Shown here one piece after another: positions 42,717 to 52,365 of a stretch of DNA of 64,000 nucleotides. Origin of the DNA: Chromatiaceae bacterium (GTDB lineage: Bacteria > Pseudomonadota > Gammaproteobacteria > Chromatiales > Chromatiaceae). The DNA lies in assembly GCA_024235215.1 (NCBI GenBank), contig JACKMU010000006.1:186001-250000 (forward strand). Reading direction: 5' to 3'. Under the pieces are notes generated by a model. It did not search any database. It was not told the DNA's origin and saw only the letters and a program-made list of their open reading frames with translations. Numbering within the stretch: position 1 is the stretch's first letter; every line of letters begins with the position of its first letter. The position numbers were made by a program, and so were the translations under genes.

Positions 42717-42889
42717 GTTAGGATCCTGTGGTTTTTGATTTATTGTTAACGGAAACCGCCGTAGACAAACCGGGCATGCTTAGGTCGGCGGAATCCATTG
42801 CAACCCAATTGTAATCATCTTTCCGGCAACAGTGGAGTGCTGAAGTGACGAAAATTGACTGTCCCGCGCTGATTTCGCCTGATTCCAGG

Positions 42890-42976
42890 CTTTTTTTACG
42901 CCGATTTATTAAATTTAAAATATCGTTTATCCTTAAATATTTATTAGCTGTTGGAATAGGCGCGGTACTTTAGAGA
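42890..42976 (+). promoter_or_regulatory. AT-rich leader of the DabA operon
   Basis: The 260-base gap between nhaD and the operon ends in an AT-rich stretch with two perfect 10-base palindromes, TTAAATTTAA (42909-42918) and TAAATATTTA (42934-42943), 25 bases apart centre to centre. They could be a regulator site (for example LysR-type, as for cbb genes) or the melted promoter region. A TTGACT lies at 42855 with no -10 at the right distance. Confidence 0.35.
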
Positions 42977-44437
42977 ATGGGCATTCTGACAGCGCTTTTG
43001 CTCGTGCCGCTGTTTGGTGCAGCGCTGATCTGGGCAATGCCATCCGACTCGGCAAGGATGATTCGGGGCATAGCATTGGTCACCGGCTTGCTGACCCTGG
43101 CCACCGCGTGGAGCCTGCTATGGGGATTCGATCCCGGAGTTGCCGGCATACAATTTGCCGAGGCTCATCGCTGGAATCCACGCATGGGTACTTCGTTCAC
43201 GCTGGGTATCGACGGCTTCTCTCTGCCGATGGTGCTGCTGGCAACCCTGCTCTGTTTCGTCGCGATTCTGGCCTCGGGTAGCATTGGTCAGCCGACCAGA
43301 ATCTACTATCTGCTGCTGCTGGTCCTGGAAGCAGCGATGCTGGGCGTCTTCACGGCCCAGGACTGGGCACTCTTCTATCTCTTTTGGGAACTGACGCTGA
43401 TTCCACTCTTCTTTCTGATCGACCGTTGGGGCGGCGCAAACCGTCACGGTGCGGCGCTGAACTTCTTTCTCTACACCATGGGCGGATCGGTCTTTCTGCT
43501 GATCAGTCTGCTGATTTTGTTCGATATCCTGCCCGGCCACTCGTTTGCGATGACCGACTTCATGGAGGGTGCCGCGACGCTTCCGGAGCGGACGCAGCTG
43601 CTGATTTTTCTCGGGTTTCTGATCGGCTTCGGTGTGAAGATGCCGATATTCCCGATTCATGGCTGGCTGCCTCTGGCCCATGTGGAGGCGCCCAGTCCGG
43701 TCAGCATCCTGCTCTCCGGCATTCTGTTGAAGATGGGTTCGTACGGGCTGCTGCGGGTCTCCGGCATGCTCCCAGATGCGGTGATGGCACTGCAGGGCGT
43801 CCTGATCGCGCTCGCCCTGATCAGCCTGATCTATGGCGGTCTCCTTGCCTGGCGACAGAGTGACCTGAAGGCGATGATTGCCTACTCCTCGGTCAGCCAC
43901 ATGGGGGTGGTTCTGGTGGGCATCGCCGCGTTGAACGTGGCTGGCCTGACCGGTGCGGTAATGCAGATGGTGGCACATGGGCTGGTGGCCGGCGCGCTGT
44001 TCCTGCTGATCGGCCTGATGTATGAACGCACCCATACCCGAGATATCAACGACTACAGCTCCCTGGTGCGGGTGACCCCGCGTTTTGCGGTACTCACCAC
44101 GCTGGCATTTGTCGCGATGGTAGGTCTGCCGGGAACGGTCGGATTCATCGCCGAACTACATGCATTGATTGGCGGTTTCGAGCGTTGGGGCTGGCTGACG
44201 CTGCTGCTGGGTGTAGGCATGATGATCAGCGCAGCCTACGCAATCCGCACGGTTGGCCGCCTCTTTACCGGGCCGGTCAGAGCGCGCATGCGCAATATTC
44301 CGGACCTCTATCGCAGCGAAATGGTCGCCGCCTCGGTGCTGACCGCCGGCATCGTGCTGCTGGGGCTGTTCCCTGCACTCGCGTTGCGTCTGGTAGCCGG
44401 ATCGGTCACCCGTTTCAGCGCCATGTTTGGTGTTTGA
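42977..44437 (+). CDS. NuoM-type proton-translocating membrane subunit, first of DabA operon
   Basis: A 486-residue protein of the antiporter-like NuoL/M/N family with about fourteen helices. Canonical residues are present: the Glu in FWELTLIPLFFLI, the Lys in GFGVKMPIFPIHGWLP, the next Lys in LLKMGSYGLLRV, and Lys in SDLKAMIAYSSVSHMG. GLPGTVGFIAEL keeps the distal Glu. No other complex I genes are nearby, so this is not a nuo operon. The stop overlaps the dabA start (TGATG). Proton or sodium transfer coupled to DabA is the likely role. Confidence 0.88.
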   Translation: MGILTALLLVPLFGAALIWAMPSDSARMIRGIALVTGLLTLATAWSLLWGFDPGVAGIQFAEAHRWNPRMGTSFTLGIDGFSLPMVLLATLLCFVAILASGSIGQPTRIYYLLLLVLEAAMLGVFTAQDWALFYLFWELTLIPLFFLIDRWGGANRHGAALNFFLYTMGGSVFLLISLLILFDILPGHSFAMTDFMEGAATLPERTQLLIFLGFLIGFGVKMPIFPIHGWLPLAHVEAPSPVSILLSGILLKMGSYGLLRVSGMLPDAVMALQGVLIALALISLIYGGLLAWRQSDLKAMIAYSSVSHMGVVLVGIAALNVAGLTGAVMQMVAHGLVAGALFLLIGLMYERTHTRDINDYSSLVRVTPRFAVLTTLAFVAMVGLPGTVGFIAELHALIGGFERWGWLTLLLGVGMMISAAYAIRTVGRLFTGPVRARMRNIPDLYRSEMVAASVLTAGIVLLGLFPALALRLVAGSVTRFSAMFGV

Positions 44438-47400
44438 TGTCCGACCTGGCGACGAAATCGGCGGATATCCGTAGCCAGTTGCTCGAAGCGATCGAGCACT
44501 TGCAACACTCACTGCCCGGACAGGCGCCAATCAGGGATTTCGTTCATCACAACACGCTGCATGGCTTGCAGCATTTGCCGTTTACCGAGGCGCTGCTGGC
44601 CGCGGAGCTGCTGACCGGTGCCCGCGGTTACCTGAGCGACGAAAAGTTTCGCGATCTCTTTGCGCAAGGACGGATTACGCGCCAGGATCTGCTGAAGGTG
44701 ATCGAGCAGGATGAGCCACTGGGCGCGGCGGCGACGATCGCCCAGACCGGACAGGGAGCGCTGCAGTTGGGGCAGATCTATCTGACCGCGCTGTTACACC
44801 CGCTGAAGAGCATCACCGCAAGCCAGCTCAATTGGCAGATAGAGGAGCTGGATGCACTGCACCGGTTTCAGCCCGATGTGGAGGGAGCGGCGCGCAGACG
44901 CATGATGGCAGCATTTAATGGAATGGGTGCTGGTGGTGAGGCGGAAGCGATAAACGATCTGTGGAACGCCTGCCTGGAGGGGCTGGAGCTGGACCACTAT
45001 CTGCTGCACCCGGAAGAGCTGGTCGATCTCTCTGCGGAGCAGGCGCAGCAGATGTTGATCGAACTTCTCGGTGAGGAACAGAGCGACAACCAACCGGTAA
45101 TAGACCGAATTATCCGTAAGGAGTCCAACAACCTGCTCGCTCAGCTGCTGGAGCGGGTCGGCCGGGATATCACCCTGGCTGGGTTTCTGCAGGCGGTCAC
45201 CGGACAGGATGTGCGGGAGGAGTTGCGTCCCACATTGTTACGCCAGGTTGCCGGGTACCTGGATCAAGGGCTGGCCTCCTGGCGCAGCGGCGATTCCGGT
45301 CAGGGTTTCTATGCGACATGGCGCCGAATCGCGGTGCAGGATCCGGGTTGGGTCTTCGAGGAGATGGCGGATTGGCAAACTCATCTGGAGTCGCTGCCCG
45401 AGGATCCGATGGAGGTGATCATCACTGAACTGCGCCGGCTCGGTCTGCGCCAGGAGAGGTGGGCCGGTTATCTTGGGTTGCTGGCGCTGCAGTTGCCAGG
45501 CTGGTCAGGTATGTTTTTGTGGCGTCAATTGCATCCTGCTGCACCGGGAGCAGACTCCGGGAAGGTACAGATGGTCGATTATCTGGCGGTGTGTATCGTG
45601 CTTGAACATCTCTATTGTCAGCGCCTCTGCACCCGTTTGTGGCGCCTGGAAGCGAGCCTGGAGCTGATCCGCTGGTACTTTCGCCACGGCAGTGCCGAAT
45701 TTCTGGTGCGCTACTCGCTCTATAGTGCACGGCTGCCGGAGTATCTCTCCAGCCTGGCGCAGCACCTCACCGAGCACAGCGTCCAGAACGGACCGGACGA
45801 CGAATCCTGGTGGCATCTGGCGCACCTGGTCAGCACCTGGCGGCAGAGTCCTGCCGCTGATAGGCCGCTTGGTTACAGTGTCTATCGCAGTGCCTGGCGA
45901 CTCTTCCGGCTGGCACAACATCTCGGCCTGTGCGGTGGCGATATCCGTGTGCTGGAGCGTACGCAGCTGGCTGATCTGCTCGCCGCAGTAGAGCGGATGA
46001 CGTCGGCCAAGGGTGGCTTTATCTGGCTGCAGGCTTATGAACTGCACTACCGGGACCGGCTGTTCAACGCTTTGCTGGAGAACCATGGGCGCAATCCCGG
46101 ACGGGTGGCTGCCGCCTCGGCCCAACTGGTCTTCTGCATGGATGACCGGGAGGAGGGATTTCGCCGCCATCTAGAGGAGATAGCGCCGTCGGTGGAGACC
46201 TATGGCGCTGCGGCCCATTTCAATGTGCCCCACATCTGGTGTGACCTGAATGGTACGCGCTCACGGCTTACGCCGGTGGTGGTGAACCCGGTGCACGAGA
46301 TTCATGAGCGTGTCAGATCTGCAAGCGAACAGCAGCTGCAGCAGCACAGACAGCGCCGTGCGCAGCGTTTCCGCTTGCGGCAGTTGTTACATCAGGAGGT
46401 GCGGCGCAACCTGTTCAGCTCTGCGCTGCTGATCGCCGCCGCGGCCCCCGCAGCGCTGCTGGCGCTGCTGGGGAAACTTTTTTTTCCGCTCGCTTTCGGT
46501 CGTCGGGTGGAGGAACTGTGCAATCGCTACGATTCGCAGCCGTTCAGCGAGTTGCAACTGACTGCCACGGAGGGTCGCACCGAGCCGACACCTGAGCAGC
46601 CACGCATCGGTTTCTCTGAGGATGAGCAGCTCGATCGTATCGAAACGCTGTTGCGCAACATCGGGCTGGTGGATCGTTTTGCTCCATTGGTGGTGATCAT
46701 GGCGCATGGCTCCAGCAGCCAGAATAATCCGCATTTGGCCGCCTATGACTGTGGCGCCTGCAGCGGTCGCCACAGCGGTCCCAATGCCAGAATCGTAGCA
46801 GCGATCGCCAATCGGCCGGAGATACGTCAACGGCTCGCGGCGGAGCGGCAGATCACTATCCCCGCAAGCAGCTGGTTTATAGGTGCCGAGCACAATACCT
46901 GCAACGAGGCGATCGAGTGGTACGACCTGGCTGACCTGCCGGCGAGCCGGGCAGCCGATTTTACCCGTTTGCAGCAAACACTGAGGGAGGTATGTGGACG
47001 GCATGCCCAGGAGCGTTGCCGTCGCCTGGCATCGGCGCCTGCCTCACCTACCACGGAGCAGGCACTGCACCATGTGCAGGGACGGGCGCTGGATATCAGT
47101 CAGTCGCGGCCGGAGTTGGGTCATGCCACTAATGCAGCCGCAATCATCGGCCGCCGCGGCATCAGCCGCGGCCTCTTTTTCGACCGCAGGGTATTCCTGA
47201 TCTCCTACGACCCTACCACTGATCCAGAGGGTGACGTGCTGGAACGCCTGCTGCTGGCCAACGCGCCGGTCGGTGCCGGTATTAATCTTGAATACTACTT
47301 TTCTACCGTGGACAACGAGCGTTACGGCTCAGGTTCCAAGGTGACCCACAACATCACCGGATTGTTCGGTGTGATGGATGGGGCCGCTTCTGACCTGCGC

Positions 47401-47730
47401 ACTGGCCTGCCGCTGCAGATGGTGGAGATTCATGAGGCGATGCGTCTGCAGGTGGTGGTGGAGGCGAGCCTGAAGATACTGACCCGGATCTACGCCCGCC
47501 AACCGGCGCTGCAGGAGTTGATCGGCAACGGCTGGCTGCTGCTCTCGGCATTGGATCCGGTCAGCGGCATGATCAGCCTGTTCCAGCCGGGTAAGGGCTT
47601 CGTCGCATGGGACGCCGAGCGTCGGTCGTTGCGTCGCTGTGACAACTCCAGTGACGTCTACCGTGGAGAAAGCGGACCGGTGGCACCGGTGTGGGTCGGC
47701 TGCGAGCGGAGGGGGGTGGATGTTGCATAG
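44437..47730 (+). CDS. dabA: DabA inorganic carbon uptake subunit (DUF2309)
   Basis: A 1097-residue protein of the DabA/DUF2309/UPF0753 family, longer than many members (about 800-1000). In Halothiobacillus, DabA with DabB forms an energy-coupled carbonic-anhydrase-like complex that accumulates bicarbonate. The zinc-site residues align in order and spacing: Cys567 and Asp569 in VFCMDDREEGFRRH, His757 in VIMAHGSSSQNNPH and Cys772 in AYDCGACSGRHSGPNAR. The N-terminus has PIRDFVHHNTLHGLQHLPF. No real transmembrane anchor apart from a hydrophobic stretch near residue 665. It is flanked by NuoM- and NuoL-type genes, and 11 bases of its 3' end overlap the next gene. Confidence 0.95.
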   Translation: MSDLATKSADIRSQLLEAIEHLQHSLPGQAPIRDFVHHNTLHGLQHLPFTEALLAAELLTGARGYLSDEKFRDLFAQGRITRQDLLKVIEQDEPLGAAATIAQTGQGALQLGQIYLTALLHPLKSITASQLNWQIEELDALHRFQPDVEGAARRRMMAAFNGMGAGGEAEAINDLWNACLEGLELDHYLLHPEELVDLSAEQAQQMLIELLGEEQSDNQPVIDRIIRKESNNLLAQLLERVGRDITLAGFLQAVTGQDVREELRPTLLRQVAGYLDQGLASWRSGDSGQGFYATWRRIAVQDPGWVFEEMADWQTHLESLPEDPMEVIITELRRLGLRQERWAGYLGLLALQLPGWSGMFLWRQLHPAAPGADSGKVQMVDYLAVCIVLEHLYCQRLCTRLWRLEASLELIRWYFRHGSAEFLVRYSLYSARLPEYLSSLAQHLTEHSVQNGPDDESWWHLAHLVSTWRQSPAADRPLGYSVYRSAWRLFRLAQHLGLCGGDIRVLERTQLADLLAAVERMTSAKGGFIWLQAYELHYRDRLFNALLENHGRNPGRVAAASAQLVFCMDDREEGFRRHLEEIAPSVETYGAAAHFNVPHIWCDLNGTRSRLTPVVVNPVHEIHERVRSASEQQLQQHRQRRAQRFRLRQLLHQEVRRNLFSSALLIAAAAPAALLALLGKLFFPLAFGRRVEELCNRYDSQPFSELQLTATEGRTEPTPEQPRIGFSEDEQLDRIETLLRNIGLVDRFAPLVVIMAHGSSSQNNPHLAAYDCGACSGRHSGPNARIVAAIANRPEIRQRLAAERQITIPASSWFIGAEHNTCNEAIEWYDLADLPASRAADFTRLQQTLREVCGRHAQERCRRLASAPASPTTEQALHHVQGRALDISQSRPELGHATNAAAIIGRRGISRGLFFDRRVFLISYDPTTDPEGDVLERLLLANAPVGAGINLEYYFSTVDNERYGSGSKVTHNITGLFGVMDGAASDLRTGLPLQMVEIHEAMRLQVVVEASLKILTRIYARQPALQELIGNGWLLLSALDPVSGMISLFQPGKGFVAWDAERRSLRRCDNSSDVYRGESGPVAPVWVGCERRGVDVA

Positions 47731-49270
47731 TCTGGTCTGGTTTATTCCACTGCTGCCGCTGCTGGCTGCCGCGTGGATCGGGCTGTGTATGATTTTCGGC
47801 TGGCATACGGGGGACCGTGGTGAGCGGATGGTTGCCCGCTCGGCCTCGCTGCCGATGCTCGCTGCACTGCTGCTGCTACTGCTGCTGGATGTAGAGGGGC
47901 TGAGCGGATCGACTCCCGGACAGCAGGTATTTGGTACCTGGCTGGCCAGCGGGGATTATCGGATTCTGATCAGCTTTACGCTGGATGCGCTCTCCCTTTC
48001 GCTGGCGACACTGATTGCGCTCATCTCGCTGGTGACGCTGCGCTTCTCCGTCAACTATATGCATCGGGAAGTGGGATTTCAGCGCTTTTTCATGCTGCTC
48101 AGCCTGTTCTGCAGCGCCATGCTGCTGCTGGTGCTGGCAGGTAACTCAGTGTTGACATTCGTTGGCTGGGAAGTGGCGGGTGTCTGTTCCTACCTGCTGA
48201 TCGGCTACGCCTATGATCGTCCACGTGCGATATTGAACGCAACTCGGGTATTCGTCACCAACCGCATAGGTGACGCTGGCTTCATACTCGGCATCTCCCT
48301 CAGTTTCCTCTGGGTTGGGAGCGTCGAGTGGCCACAGCTGGCGCTCTACAGTGTGGAGATTGCACCGTTATACAAGGGGTTGATCGGAATGGGTTTCCTG
48401 ATCGCCGCACTGGTGAAATCAGCGCAGTTGCCCTTCTCTCCGTGGATCAGCCATGCACTGGAAGGACCCACGCCTTCCAGTGCGCTCTTCTACGGATCAC
48501 TGATGGTGCATGCCGGTGTCTATCTCACTATCCGCCTGGAGCCGCTCTTGATTCAACTCCAGCCGTTGTTGATTCTGCTTGGTCTGCTTGGCCTGCTGAC
48601 TGCGCTCTACGGTTGGCTGGTCGGTCTGGTGCAGAGCGACATCAAGAGTGCGCTGATCTTCTCAACCATCGCTCAGGTGGGATTGATGTTCCTGGAGTGC
48701 GCCTCGGGCTGGTTCGATCTGGCCGCATGGCATCTGGTGCTGCATGCGATCTGGCGCAGCTATCAGTTCCTGCATGCACCGGCGCTGCTGCAGCTGGTCG
48801 ATGGACCGGGTCGGCGCACACCCGCTTGGCTGCGATCCCGTTCGAGAGTTTATGGTGCGGCCACACAGCGTTTCTGGCTCGATTCGATTGCCGACTGGCT
48901 GCTGTTGCTGCCGACCCGTTCACTGGCCCAGGATCTGCAGGATTTCGACCAGCGGGTGGTGACACGGATGGTCGGATTGCCGGATCAGGCCGGCCATCTT
49001 AACTCGTTGGCACGTTGGGAGGCGAGACGCCAGGGGCAGGGCGTGGACCGGGAGGTGGGTCGTGGCCGCGGAATGGCGGGGCGTCTGCTGGCGTGGCTGG
49101 CTACGCTTCTCTACTGGTTCGAGGAGCATCTGGTACTGCAGGGTGCGGGTGAAGGCCTGCGGCAAACGCTGGATCTGATCGGCGGCTATCTCAAGCAGGC
49201 GGAGGATCTGCTCAGTGAGCCCCGCTACCTGCTGCTGCTGATCATGCTGACTTTCGTGGTGATCGTATGA
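47720..49270 (+). CDS. dabB: DabB-like NuoL-type membrane subunit
   Basis: A 516-residue NuoL-type protein; ATG at 47720 follows GAGGGGGGTGG inside dabA. It has about thirteen helices and the family residues: Glu in TFVGWEVAGVCSYLLIGY, Lys in LVKSAQLPFSPWI, and Lys in SDIKSALIFSTIAQVG, with SHALEGPTPSSALFYGS between. It lacks the long lateral helix of true NuoL. DabB proteins are the membrane partners of DabA and probably supply the ion gradient coupling. The stop overlaps the next start by four bases. Confidence 0.9.
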   Translation: MLHSLVWFIPLLPLLAAAWIGLCMIFGWHTGDRGERMVARSASLPMLAALLLLLLLDVEGLSGSTPGQQVFGTWLASGDYRILISFTLDALSLSLATLIALISLVTLRFSVNYMHREVGFQRFFMLLSLFCSAMLLLVLAGNSVLTFVGWEVAGVCSYLLIGYAYDRPRAILNATRVFVTNRIGDAGFILGISLSFLWVGSVEWPQLALYSVEIAPLYKGLIGMGFLIAALVKSAQLPFSPWISHALEGPTPSSALFYGSLMVHAGVYLTIRLEPLLIQLQPLLILLGLLGLLTALYGWLVGLVQSDIKSALIFSTIAQVGLMFLECASGWFDLAAWHLVLHAIWRSYQFLHAPALLQLVDGPGRRTPAWLRSRSRVYGAATQRFWLDSIADWLLLLPTRSLAQDLQDFDQRVVTRMVGLPDQAGHLNSLARWEARRQGQGVDREVGRGRGMAGRLLAWLATLLYWFEEHLVLQGAGEGLRQTLDLIGGYLKQAEDLLSEPRYLLLLIMLTFVVIV

Positions 49271-50784
49271 GTTTCAACGAGTTGCCCTGGTCGGTCCAGA
49301 TCGACTACCCGATATTGGCGTTTCTGCAGCTGCTGCCGCTACTCGCAACGGCGCTGATGCTGCTCTGGAAAGAACGCCGCCACTTGGTCTGGATTGCGCT
49401 GGTCGCTGCGCTGCTGGAGCTGCTGCTGGCACTGGATCTCTATCGCGCTTACGATCAAACGTTGCCTGTGCTGCAGTTTGCGGAGCGCATTTCCCTGCTC
49501 GGGCCGGTGGAATACCATGCCGCAGCCGATGGTCTGACCGTGCTGTTTGTATTGTTGAATGCGCTGCTGACGTTGCTGGTTGCGGTCTATGCCAAGGCGC
49601 GCGACCTGCAGCCACTATCCCAGCTGCTGGCGTTGGTTTTTCTGGTCGAAGCGCTATTGATGAGTCTGTTGGTATCGCTCAACTTGCTTTGGTTTCTGCT
49701 CATGTCTGCGGGGCAGCTGTTGCCGGTGAGTTACCTGATTCGGCGTTGGGCCAGTTCTCCCGATAAGGATCTGGCTTACAGCCGTTTTATGCAGTTCATG
49801 GGCGTGGGCCTGGCACTGCTCCTTGCTGGAACGCTGATGCTTGGTCTCAGCCATATGGAAGCCACGGGGCGCTGGAGCTTTGATCTGTACGATCTGGCCA
49901 AGACGACCATATCCCCGGAGCTTCATTCGGTCATATTCTTTCTGCTCTTCTATGGGTTGGGTCTGCGTACCCCGATATTTCCGTTTCATGGCTGGTTGCC
50001 GATCATTGCCGAACACGGCAGCATTGCGGTGGCGCCGGTGTTTCTGCTGGGGTTGAAGACCGGGGTTTACGGCATGCTCCGTTTTATCTTTCCGCTGTTG
50101 CCGGAGGCGGTGGAGCAGTGGCACGGATTTGTCGTTGCTTTTGCACTGGCTGGGGTCTTCTATGCGGCGCTACTGGCACTGTTGCAGGTGAATCTGCGCC
50201 GGCTGTTTGCGTTTGCTGTGGTCAGCCACAGTAGTCTGCTGGTGATTGGACTGTTTACCCTGGGTGAGCACTCGTTCCAGGGGAGCATCATGTTGGCTGT
50301 CAACTTCGGACTCGCGATCACTGCACTGGTCTTCATGATCGGGCTGATCTATCGGCGTACTCACAGTGTGCTGCTCTCCCGGTTGGGCGGTCTGTTTGAC
50401 GTGTTGCCGCTATTTGGTATCACTTTTCTGGTGGCAGGGCTCGCCATTATCGGTATGCCCGGTACCCCGGGCTTTGATGCGGTACATCTGGTGATGGAGG
50501 ATTCGATCCACCGCTTCGGGGCATTGATCACCATCGCCGCGGCACTGGGTAATGTGATTGCCGCGGGATTTCTGCTGCTGGCTTTCCAGCGTGCCTTTCT
50601 CTCTCACCAGGCACCAGCAGAGGAGCCGGTGGAGATCGAACATGCCTCACCACTGGAGAAGCTGGTTTCTCTGCTGGTGATTCTGCTTCTGCTGGGTGGC
50701 GGATTCTATCTCGAACCCTGGCTGAAGCTGATTGACGGAACTGCGCACAGCCTCAGTCTTCTGTTTATACCATCTGCTGGCTGA
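49267..50784 (+). CDS. NuoM/N-type subunit with altered ion-pathway residues
   Basis: A 505-residue antiporter-like membrane protein in a four-base overlap with dabB. The NuoM core is recognisable (TPIFPFHGWLPIIAEHGS, LLGLKTGVYGMLRF, RRLFAFAVVSHSSLLVIGL), but key charges are changed. Where paralogues have FWELTLIP, this one has LLMSAGQLLP, so the TM5 Glu is lost. The helix-7 Lys (GxVK/TPxxPxH) is Arg in GLRTPIFPFH, and the distal Glu of GFxxE is Val in PGFDAVHLVM. It may be a structural or regulatory subunit that does not carry protons by the usual path. Confidence 0.85.
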   Translation: MSFNELPWSVQIDYPILAFLQLLPLLATALMLLWKERRHLVWIALVAALLELLLALDLYRAYDQTLPVLQFAERISLLGPVEYHAAADGLTVLFVLLNALLTLLVAVYAKARDLQPLSQLLALVFLVEALLMSLLVSLNLLWFLLMSAGQLLPVSYLIRRWASSPDKDLAYSRFMQFMGVGLALLLAGTLMLGLSHMEATGRWSFDLYDLAKTTISPELHSVIFFLLFYGLGLRTPIFPFHGWLPIIAEHGSIAVAPVFLLGLKTGVYGMLRFIFPLLPEAVEQWHGFVVAFALAGVFYAALLALLQVNLRRLFAFAVVSHSSLLVIGLFTLGEHSFQGSIMLAVNFGLAITALVFMIGLIYRRTHSVLLSRLGGLFDVLPLFGITFLVAGLAIIGMPGTPGFDAVHLVMEDSIHRFGALITIAAALGNVIAAGFLLLAFQRAFLSHQAPAEEPVEIEHASPLEKLVSLLVILLLLGGGFYLEPWLKLIDGTAHSLSLLFIPSAG

Positions 50785-50786
50785 AG

Positions 50787-52289
50787 ATGCAGATGAACGC
50801 GGCCGGCTTTCCGATTCTCTCCAGCATATTGTTGCTCCTGCTGGCAGCCACGCTGCTGATCTGGGTCTTGCGGAATCCACGCGCAGCGCGCTGGGTGACG
50901 CTAACAGCCACCCTGCTGGGTCTGCTTCTCTCCGCCTGGATGTTGTGGCGATTCGATTCTTCCAATCATGGTTTTCAATTTATCGAGCAGCTGGCGTGGA
51001 TTCCGACATTGAACATCAGTTACCAGGTGGGTGTGGATGGAATCTCCATACTGTTCCTGCCACTGACACAACTGCTTTTCCTCGGTGTCATCCTCGCATC
51101 GTGGAACAGTGTGCGAACAATGATCCGATTCTACTTCACGCTGCTACTGCTGCTGCAGCTGGTCACACTGGGAATCTTCAGTGCGCTGGATACCATTCTT
51201 TTCTTTCTCTTCTGGGAGCTGACCCTGCTGCCATTCTACTTTCTGATCAGTCTTTGGGGCATTGGTCCGAATCGCCGTTATGCTGCGGTTCACTATACGC
51301 TGTTTATGTTGGCGGGCGGGGTGCCGCTGCTGTTCGGGCTGCTGCTACTTGCTTTCAATCATGCGGAAGTAACCGGCAGCGCCATTCCTCAGGGGTTGGC
51401 CTTCAGCTATCTGGAACTGCTTCAGACAGCGGTACCCCAGGGTGCTCAGACGCTGGTGTTCCTGCTGCTGTTGGCCGGTTTTGCGGTGAAGACACCACTG
51501 ATCCCGTTACACACCTGGCTGCCCGTGGTGGCTCAGGAGGGACCGGTGGCCATTACCGCGCTGCTGACCGGCCTCAAGTTGGGCGCTTATGGTCTGCTGC
51601 GCTTTGTGATACCGCTGGCACCTCAAGCTGCACTGGAGTTTCACTGGCTGCTGGCGGGTCTTGGGGTGGTCGGTATTCTGTATGGAGGGATGCTTGCATT
51701 GCGTCAGAGCAATCTACGACGCATGCTCGCTTTCTCCAGTATCAGCCACGTGGGGCTGGTCATCCTCGGTATTGCTTCCTTTAATATACAGGGTGTGCAG
51801 GGTGCACTGTTTCAGCTGCTCAACTTCACCATTGTTGCCGGAGGCATCTTTCTGTTGGCGGGATTTCTACATCACCGGACAGGTTCCACCGATTTGCTGG
51901 ATCTCGGTGGGGTGGCACGCCGCATGCCTCTGCTGGCTGGATTTTTTCTGCTGTTTGGCTTTGCGGGGATCGGAGTGCCGGGCACCTCTGGCTTCCCGGC
52001 GGAGTTTCTTATCCTGGTCAGCGCCATCAATACCCACACCGGGGCAGGATTGGCGGCACTCTTCGGTCTGGTTCTTGGGGCAGGATATTTTCTGAGTGCC
52101 TATCGTCGGGCATTTCTCGGGCCGGTTAAGAGCGAGTTGATCGCCGATGCGCTCGATCTGCGTGGCAGGGAGCTGTCGTTGGTTTGTCTGTTCGCGTTGT
52201 TGATTCTGATTTTCGGGCTCTGGCCCTCTTTGGTTGTGAATCTGACCCGTGCCGCCAGTGAAGCCTGGATGGCCAGACTCTCGCTCTGA
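50787..52289 (+). CDS. NuoM-type proton-translocating membrane subunit, last of DabA operon
   Basis: A 500-residue NuoM-type protein two bases after the previous stop. The canonical Glu is present in FLFWELTLLPFYFLI, the Lys in GFAVKTPLIPLHTWLP and the second Lys in LTGLKLGAYGLLRF; the next loop is RQSNLRRMLAFSSISHVG, with Arg in place of Lys. GVPGTSGFPAEFLIL keeps the distal Glu. It closes a five-gene, overlapping operon that contains no hydrogenase, Mrp or complex I partner genes. Confidence 0.88.
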   Translation: MQMNAAGFPILSSILLLLLAATLLIWVLRNPRAARWVTLTATLLGLLLSAWMLWRFDSSNHGFQFIEQLAWIPTLNISYQVGVDGISILFLPLTQLLFLGVILASWNSVRTMIRFYFTLLLLLQLVTLGIFSALDTILFFLFWELTLLPFYFLISLWGIGPNRRYAAVHYTLFMLAGGVPLLFGLLLLAFNHAEVTGSAIPQGLAFSYLELLQTAVPQGAQTLVFLLLLAGFAVKTPLIPLHTWLPVVAQEGPVAITALLTGLKLGAYGLLRFVIPLAPQAALEFHWLLAGLGVVGILYGGMLALRQSNLRRMLAFSSISHVGLVILGIASFNIQGVQGALFQLLNFTIVAGGIFLLAGFLHHRTGSTDLLDLGGVARRMPLLAGFFLLFGFAGIGVPGTSGFPAEFLILVSAINTHTGAGLAALFGLVLGAGYFLSAYRRAFLGPVKSELIADALDLRGRELSLVCLFALLILIFGLWPSLVVNLTRAASEAWMARLSL

Positions 52290-52365
52290 ACGGTGCGACC
52301 CAGTAGCTGATGCCACGGTGAATAATAGAGTAAATTAGTAAATCAGCAAACAATCATACACCTGG

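Noticed and set aside
50732..51784. 350-codon plus-strand frame overlapping the NuoM-type gene
   Set aside because: Shifted frame of the last DabA-operon gene; lacks membrane helices or conserved motifs.
42977..52289. Respiratory complex I (nuo) or Mrp antiporter operon
   Set aside because: There are no NuoA-K or small Mrp subunits and the second gene is DabA; the NuoL/M-type genes belong to the DabA system.
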